A stretch of DNA of 5,518 bases, taken from contig JAEWEX010000135.1 in assembly GCA_023389135.1 (NCBI GenBank), positions 1 through 5,518 on the forward strand. The letters run 5' to 3'. The position numbers and the translations under genes were made by a program. Of the stretch, positions 1 through 5,518 are shown piece by piece. This DNA is from Pseudomonadota bacterium. GTDB lineage: Bacteria > Pseudomonadota > Alphaproteobacteria > Rhizobiales > Methylopilaceae. Positions within the stretch are counted from its first letter, which is position 1, and the number at the start of each line of letters is the position of its first letter. The notes below the pieces were generated by a model, which had not been told where the DNA came from, ran no database searches, and saw only the letters and a program-made list of their open reading frames with translations.

Positions 1-2177
<2,177 letters not shown>

Positions 2178-2181
<4 letters not shown>

Positions 2182-2207
2182 GCGGCCCGCACCCGGTCGT
2201 CAGTCAT
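2178..2207 (-). CDS. Possible nine-codon leader ORF, or detached start of the hybrid kinase gene
   Basis: ATG at 2207 opens MTDDRVRAA and ends at TGA 2180-2178. The stop overlaps the GTG at 2181-2179 in the kinase frame, giving the GTGA arrangement common in translational coupling. The ATG is preceded by a strong Shine-Dalgarno sequence at near-ideal spacing, so ribosomes should start here. Two readings fit. It may be a short leader whose termination feeds ribosomes into the kinase gene. Alternatively, one base is missing between about 2180 and 2207 (a real mutation or a sequencing error), and MTDDRVRAA is the true N-terminus of the kinase. The sequence alone does not decide between them. Confidence 0.35.
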
Positions 2208-2212
2208 GGCAG

Positions 2213-2220
2213 CCCCCCTT
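2213..2220 (-). promoter_or_regulatory. Shine-Dalgarno sequence before ATG 2207
   Basis: On the minus strand this reads AAGGGGGG, with five bases (CTGCC) before ATG 2207. Its form and spacing match the G-rich site before the receiver gene just upstream. Neither in-frame kinase start (GTG 2181 or ATG 2088) has a comparable site, which is why the short frame deserves attention. Confidence 0.55.
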
Positions 2221-2235
2221 GCCACAGTGCGATGT

Positions 2236-2646
2236 TCACAGTCCCGGAAGCGCCTTCCCCTCCGGCTTGGTGCGGTCCAGGCAGTCGCCCACCACCGACA
2301 GCAGCTGTCGCGGACCGAACGGCTTCGCGAGCGTGCCGGCGGCACCGAGCCTGCGGGCCTTGTCCAGATAGCTGCCTCCCGGATCGGGCATCGTCCGCGA
2401 CCCGCCGCTCATGACCACGACGGGGACATCCGGGGCGATGCCGCGCAGCGTGCGCAGCGTCTCGATGCCCTCCACGTCCGGCATGAACAGGTCGGTCAGG
2501 ACGAGGTCGAACCGCTTTTCCCGGAACTTGGCGATGCCCGCGCGGCCGTTCCCCGCGACGTCGACGCCATAGCCGCCTTCCTCGAGTTGCAGCCGCAGCG
2601 TCTCGCCCACATCCGCATCGTCGTCGATGACGAGGATCCGCGCCAT
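2236..2646 (-). CDS. Stand-alone response regulator receiver protein (CheY-like)
   Basis: This 136-residue protein is essentially one receiver domain. The acidic pocket is Asp8-Asp9-Asp10 in ILVIDDDADV. The phospho-acceptor is Asp52 in LVLTDLFMPD. The conserved hydroxyl residue is Ser80 in VVMSGG, and the conserved lysine is Lys108 in LAKPF. No DNA-binding, enzymatic or other output domain follows; only a short tail ends in KALPGL. It should act as a phosphate shuttle or by protein-protein contact, in the manner of CheY or DivK. The hybrid histidine kinase gene follows on the same strand, so that kinase or its relay is the natural phosphodonor (inference). The ATG at 2646 is chosen because a G-rich ribosome-binding site precedes it and the protein begins directly with the first beta strand of the fold. 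Confidence 0.93.
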   Translation of the reverse strand: MARILVIDDDADVGETLRLQLEEGGYGVDVAGNGRAGIAKFREKRFDLVLTDLFMPDVEGIETLRTLRGIAPDVPVVVMSGGSRTMPDPGGSYLDKARRLGAAGTLAKPFGPRQLLSVVGDCLDRTKPEGKALPGL

Positions 2647-2651
2647 TCCAG

Positions 2652-2658
2652 TCCCCCC
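2652..2658 (-). promoter_or_regulatory. Shine-Dalgarno sequence of the receiver gene
   Basis: On the minus strand this reads GGGGGGA, ending five bases before ATG 2646. It supports that start over the upstream part of the region, where no other in-frame start lies at a sensible distance. Confidence 0.5.
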
Positions 2659-2746
2659 GCACGCCTGTCGCGAGATGTAACGTCAACCCGGGTCGATTGG
2701 CCAGAGGGTCGCAGGCGCAAGAGGCGTCCGGCCGGCGGATGCCGAC
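2659..2746 (-). promoter_or_regulatory. Gap between the kinase-fold gene and the receiver gene; possible weak promoter
   Basis: This is the largest non-coding gap between clear genes here and the natural place for a promoter of the receiver/hybrid-kinase pair. On the minus strand, TTGACG at 2686-2681 matches five of six bases of a sigma-70 -35 box. The hexamer 17 bases downstream (CGTGCG) is a poor -10 box. TTACAT at 2680-2675 could be a weak -10 box with TGGCCA 17 bases upstream. I found no convincing terminator stem followed by a T run after the TAG at 2747. Confidence 0.2.
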
Positions 2747-3832
2747 CTAAAGGCCGCCGCGCTGCGCGAACGCCCAGCCGGCGCGCGCCAGCGGCCCGAC
2801 CTGGGCGGCGATGTGGGCGGCATGCGGGCTCGCGGCGTTTCCGGCCCGCGCGCGCCCGGCAATCCCCTGGAGGATCGCCGCCAGCCGGAACAGATTGTAG
2901 GCGAGATAGGTCGCCAGGTGGGGGATCTCGACCAGGCCCGACCGTCGGGCATAGGTCGCGGCGTACCGGTCGAGCGAGGGGATGCCCAGCGCGTCGAGGT
3001 CGAGGCCCGCCAGGCTGCCGGTGCCCGATCCCACCTCGGACTGTGGCATCACCCATGTCATGAAATGGTAGACCGCGTCCGCGATGGAATCGCCCAGCGT
3101 GGCCAGTTCCCAATCCAGCACCGCGACAACCTGCGGGCGGTCGGGGGCGACGATCATGTTGTCGAGCCGGAAGTCGCCATGGACCAGCCGGGCCGGGCGT
3201 TCCGGAGGCAGGTTGTCCGGCAGCCATGCCATCAGCCGGTCCATCTCGGGCAGCTCCTCGCTGCGGCTTGCGGCGTAGCTCTCGGACCACCGCCGCACCT
3301 GGCGGCCGATATAGTTGCCCGGCCGGCCCAGCCCCTGCAGCCCCAGACGCTCCGGCTCGAAGGCGTGCAGCGTCGCCAGCGTTTCGTTCATGGAATCGTA
3401 CACGGCCGTGCGCTCGGCCGGCTCGGCATCCGGCATCGCCGGATCCCAGAACACCCGCCCCTCGACGAAGTCCATGACGTAGAAGGCGGTGCCGACGATG
3501 GAGGCGTCCTCGGAATAGATCATCGGCCGCGGCACCGGAAAGCCGCGCTCGGCCAGCGCCGCGATCACGCGGAACTCGCGGTCGACCGCATGGGCGGACG
3601 GCAGCAGCTCGCCCGGCGGCTTGCGGCGGATCACGTAGCGCCGGTCCGGCGTGCCGATCAGGTAGGTCGGGTTGGATTGCCCGCCCTTGAACTGCCGCAC
3701 CGACATCGGTCCCGCGAAGCCCGGGATCGTGCGGGCGAGGAAATCCTGAAGCAACTTCGGGTCGAAGGCGAGTTCCGCCGGCACCTCGCGGGTTCCGGAG
3801 AACGCCTGCTGGCGGTCGAGCCGGGCGCTCAT
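2747..3832 (-). CDS. APH-fold phosphotransferase of the ACAD10/ACAD11-LvaA type (putative hydroxyacyl-CoA kinase)
   Basis: This 361-residue protein has the protein-kinase-like fold of aminoglycoside phosphotransferases. The N-lobe carries the nucleotide loop [12 protein letters not shown] (about 48-59), a basic strand [10 protein letters not shown] with likely ATP-binding Lys71, and Glu86 as its likely partner. The C-lobe has the catalytic loop [10 protein letters not shown] (His218, Gly219, catalytic Asp220, Asn225) and the metal-binding motif VLDWE (Asp240). [19 protein letters not shown] is typical of the branch related to the kinase domain of ACAD10/11 and to LvaA, which phosphorylate 4-hydroxyacyl-CoA esters; antibiotic kinases usually lack it. 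The substrate is therefore inferred, not shown. No acyl-CoA dehydrogenase partner is in the window. ATG 3832 overlaps the stop of the upstream hydrolase gene and has GGAG five bases before it; a longer frame from 3949 lies wholly inside the hydrolase gene and is rejected. Confidence 0.9.
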   Translation of the reverse strand: MSARLDRQQAFSGTREVPAELAFDPKLLQDFLARTIPGFAGPMSVRQFKGGQSNPTYLIGTPDRRYVIRRKPPGELLPSAHAVDREFRVIAALAERGFPVPRPMIYSEDASIVGTAFYVMDFVEGRVFWDPAMPDAEPAERTAVYDSMNETLATLHAFEPERLGLQGLGRPGNYIGRQVRRWSESYAASRSEELPEMDRLMAWLPDNLPPERPARLVHGDFRLDNMIVAPDRPQVVAVLDWELATLGDSIADAVYHFMTWVMPQSEVGSGTGSLAGLDLDALGIPSLDRYAATYARRSGLVEIPHLATYLAYNLFRLAAILQGIAGRARAGNAASPHAAHIAAQVGPLARAGWAFAQRGGL

Positions 3833-3841
3833 GCCTGCTCC
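3829..3841 (-). promoter_or_regulatory. ATGA stop-start overlap with Shine-Dalgarno sequence coupling the hydrolase and kinase genes
   Basis: The TGA of the hydrolase (3831-3829) and the ATG of the kinase (3832-3830) share bases as ATGA. GGAG at 3841-3838 sits five bases before the ATG, inside the last codons of the hydrolase. This arrangement normally means one transcript and coupled translation, so the two proteins are probably made together. Confidence 0.85.
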
Positions 3842-4737
3842 GCGAGGAATGGCGCGAGGGCGGCGAGCGTCGCGTCGGGCGCTTCCTCGCACAGGAAGTG
3901 GCCGGCCTCCACGCTCGCGCCTCGGACGTCCGTGGCCCAGCGCCGCCACACTTCCAGCGGGCCTGCGACGGCGCCGGGAAAGCCGCCCCCGCCCCAGATC
4001 GCGGCTAGCGGCACGCCGATCTTCCGCCCTGCTGCGAGGTCCGCCTCGTCATGGGCGAGGTCCATGGTGCGGCCGGCGCGATAGTCCTCGCAAGTTGCGC
4101 GCAGCCGGTCGGGCGAGCGGTAGAAGGCGCGGTAGTGGTCGAGCGCGCGCGGGTCGAAGGCGTCCAGCGACTTCGCGCCGGTCCAGCTCGCCAGCGTCCA
4201 GGAGATGTAGAAATCGGGGTCGTGGCCGATCAGGCGCTCCGGCAGGGGATGCGGCTGCGCCAGGAACGGCCAGTGATAGGCCTTGGTCGCCAGCGCCATG
4301 TCGAAACTCGCCCACATGGCATGGGTCGGCACGATGTCCAGCACCGCGATCCGCGTCAGCCGGCCCGGATGGTCCAGCGCCATGCGGTAGGCGACGCGGC
4401 CGCCGCGGTCATGGCCGGCGATGGCGAACCGCACATGGCCGAGCCGCTCCATGAGATCGACCAGCACCAGGGCCCAGGCACGCTTGGAGTGCGGCGCGTG
4501 GTCGTCCGCCGGGCGCGGCACATAGGACCAGCCATAGCCGGGCAGGTCGGGGATCACGAGCGTGAACCGCCTGGCGAGCTCCGGCGCGATCCGGTGCCAC
4601 ATGACGTGGGTCTGCGGGTAGCCGTGGACCAGCAGCAGCGGCGGCCCTTCGCCGCCCACGCGGGCGAACATGCGGCCGTGGGAAGTGTCCACCCACTGCG
4701 AGGCGAAGCCGGGGAACAGGTCGGCGAGGTCGGTCAC
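3829..4737 (-). CDS. Alpha/beta hydrolase, probable fluoroacetate/haloacetate dehalogenase
   Basis: This 302-residue alpha/beta hydrolase probably cleaves the carbon-halogen bond of haloacetates, giving glycolate and halide (EC 3.8.1.3). From GTG 4737 the oxyanion-hole motif HGYPQ is at 38-42. The nucleophile elbow GHDRGGR holds nucleophile Asp110 and carboxylate-binding Arg111 and Arg114. LDIVPT gives acid Asp134. The cap domain (about 138-215) holds halide-site His155 and Trp156 in YHWPFL, plus Trp185; Tyr219 is in CEDYRAG. Catalytic His280 is in GHFLCEE. From memory, these positions equal those of the Rhodopseudomonas palustris fluoroacetate dehalogenase RPA1163, and its N-terminal DLADLFPGF is also shared. 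The equal numbering supports the GTG start; a weak AGAGA lies five bases upstream, and the longer frame from 4842 would run into mutL. No signal peptide is seen, so it is cytoplasmic. Native substrates may be other small carboxylates, since relatives with this residue set have not all been shown to defluorinate. Confidence 0.9.
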   Translation of the reverse strand: MTDLADLFPGFASQWVDTSHGRMFARVGGEGPPLLLVHGYPQTHVMWHRIAPELARRFTLVIPDLPGYGWSYVPRPADDHAPHSKRAWALVLVDLMERLGHVRFAIAGHDRGGRVAYRMALDHPGRLTRIAVLDIVPTHAMWASFDMALATKAYHWPFLAQPHPLPERLIGHDPDFYISWTLASWTGAKSLDAFDPRALDHYRAFYRSPDRLRATCEDYRAGRTMDLAHDEADLAAGRKIGVPLAAIWGGGGFPGAVAGPLEVWRRWATDVRGASVEAGHFLCEEAPDATLAALAPFLAEQA

Positions 4738-4777
4738 GATGGTCTCTGGTCGATGTGGTCGGGCGGAGCCTAGCGCA

Positions 4778-5518
4778 TCAGCGCCGTGCGAACAGCCGCT
4801 CCAGGTCGGCTTTCGACAGCGCGACCACGGTCGGCCGGCCATGATTGCAGGTGCCGGCGGCGGGCTCGGCCTCGATGGCGCGCAGCAGCGCGTTCATTTC
4901 CTCAGGCTTCAGGCGGCGGCCGGCGCGCACCGAGTTGTGGCACGCGATGGTGCCGGCCAGCCGGTCGAGGCGGTCCGACAGCGCGGCGGCGCCGTTCGCC
5001 TCAGCCAGCGTGTCGGCGATGTCGCGCACCAGCGCTGCGACATCGATGGCGCCCAGCGCCGCCGGGGTCTCGCGCACCAGCACCGCGCCCGGCCCGAACG
5101 GCTCCACGGCCAGTCCCAGGCTCTCCAGCTCGCCGGCGGCCTGTGCGATGCGGCCGGCGTCCTCCGGCGCGAGATCCACGACCTCCGGCGTCAGCAGCGC
5201 CTGCCGCGCCACGCCCGCGCGCGCCCGCTGGCGTTTGAGCTGCTCCATGACCAGGCGCTCATGGGCTGCATGCATGTCCACCAGCACGATGCCCGCGGCG
5301 GTCTGCGAAAGGATGTAGGTGTCGTGAAGCTGCGCCTTGGCGGCGCCCAGCGGCAGCGCGTCGGCGGCATCCTCCGTCTCCGCATGCGGCTCGACCGTCC
5401 GGGCGGCCGGCGCGAAGCCGAAGCCCGACTGGCGCTCCTCGCCGAACCCCTCGGGGCGCGACGGGCTCGCGGCCGCGCTCCAGCCCGCGGGGGCGGGCGG
5501 CCGCGACCACGCCCCGGG
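4778..5518 (-). CDS. mutL: DNA mismatch repair protein MutL, C-terminal part (5' end outside the window)
   Basis: The frame is open from the right edge to TGA 4780-4778, giving the last 246 residues. The first 50 or so residues are a Pro/Ala/Gly-rich linker; the ATPase domain lies beyond the edge. The dimerisation domain starts at about residue 61 with [12 protein letters not shown]. The endonuclease motif [12 protein letters not shown] (81-92) fits DQHA(X)2E(X)4E with Met for Gln. [12 protein letters not shown] follows at 192-203. CNHGRP at 224-229 matches the metal-site CPHGRP motif with Asn for Pro, and the C-terminal LFARR matches the FxR motif. It therefore belongs to the nicking MutL type used by bacteria without MutH, acting with MutS to nick the new strand. 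The hydrolase gene starts 40 bases after its stop with no visible terminator between them, so read-through is possible, although mutL has no obvious functional tie to the downstream genes. Confidence 0.96.
   Translation of the reverse strand, partial: PGAWSRPPAPAGWSAAASPSRPEGFGEERQSGFGFAPAARTVEPHAETEDAADALPLGAAKAQLHDTYILSQTAAGIVLVDMHAAHERLVMEQLKRQRARAGVARQALLTPEVVDLAPEDAGRIAQAAGELESLGLAVEPFGPGAVLVRETPAALGAIDVAALVRDIADTLAEANGAAALSDRLDRLAGTIACHNSVRAGRRLKPEEMNALLRAIEAEPAAGTCNHGRPTVVALSKADLERLFARR

Noticed and set aside
2204..2686. A 160-codon minus-strand frame overlapping the receiver gene
   Set aside because: It is an out-of-frame shadow. The receiver frame at 2236-2646 has every conserved receiver residue, and this one has none.
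2703..2745. Possible terminator after the APH-fold gene
   Set aside because: The repeated AGGCG units (in the plus-strand AGGCGCAAGAGGCGT) are direct, not inverted. The GCCGGC-rich stretch gives no clear stem-loop followed by T residues.
4738..4842. N-terminal extension of the hydrolase to an upstream start at 4842
   Set aside because: It would overlap the end of mutL by 65 bases, and the extra residues do not resemble the family. Starting at GTG 4737 gives residue numbers equal to the characterised relative.
4051..5318. Plus-strand open frames opposite the hydrolase and mutL
   Set aside because: They are antisense shadows of genes supported by complete catalytic motifs.

Overview
The window is a GC-rich bacterial chromosomal segment in which every supportable gene lies on the minus strand. 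Very high G/C at third codon positions, a MutL of the endonuclease type ending in a CNHGRP motif, and protein sequences resembling those of Rhodopseudomonas-type bacteria point to an alphaproteobacterium, perhaps Rhodospirillales or Hyphomicrobiales. This placement is inference; no rRNA or other taxonomic marker is present.

Read in the direction of transcription (right to left), the layout is: (1) the C-terminal 246 residues of the DNA mismatch-repair protein MutL, cut by the right edge; (2) after 40 bases, an alpha/beta hydrolase of the fluoroacetate/haloacetate dehalogenase family that keeps every active-site residue I can recall for that enzyme; (3) overlapping it by ATGA, an aminoglycoside-phosphotransferase-fold kinase of the ACAD10/11-LvaA type; (4) after a 97-base gap, a stand-alone CheY-like receiver protein; (5) a large membrane-anchored hybrid histidine kinase (two TM helices, two PAS domains, HisKA, HATPase, receiver) that runs off the left edge without a stop codon.

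The hydrolase and kinase are translationally coupled and probably act in one catabolic or detoxifying route; what links a dehalogenase-like hydrolase to a hydroxyacyl-CoA-type kinase is unknown. The receiver protein and hybrid kinase probably form a phosphorelay module. No DNA-binding or other output domain is visible, so its target lies elsewhere.

The most unusual spot is the 5' end of the hybrid kinase gene. A strong Shine-Dalgarno sequence precedes an ATG that opens only a nine-codon frame (MTDDRVRAA), whose stop overlaps a GTG in the kinase frame. This is either a coupled leader peptide or a one-base lesion that separates the kinase from its true start. I saw no RNA genes, mobile elements, CRISPR arrays or convincing terminators.
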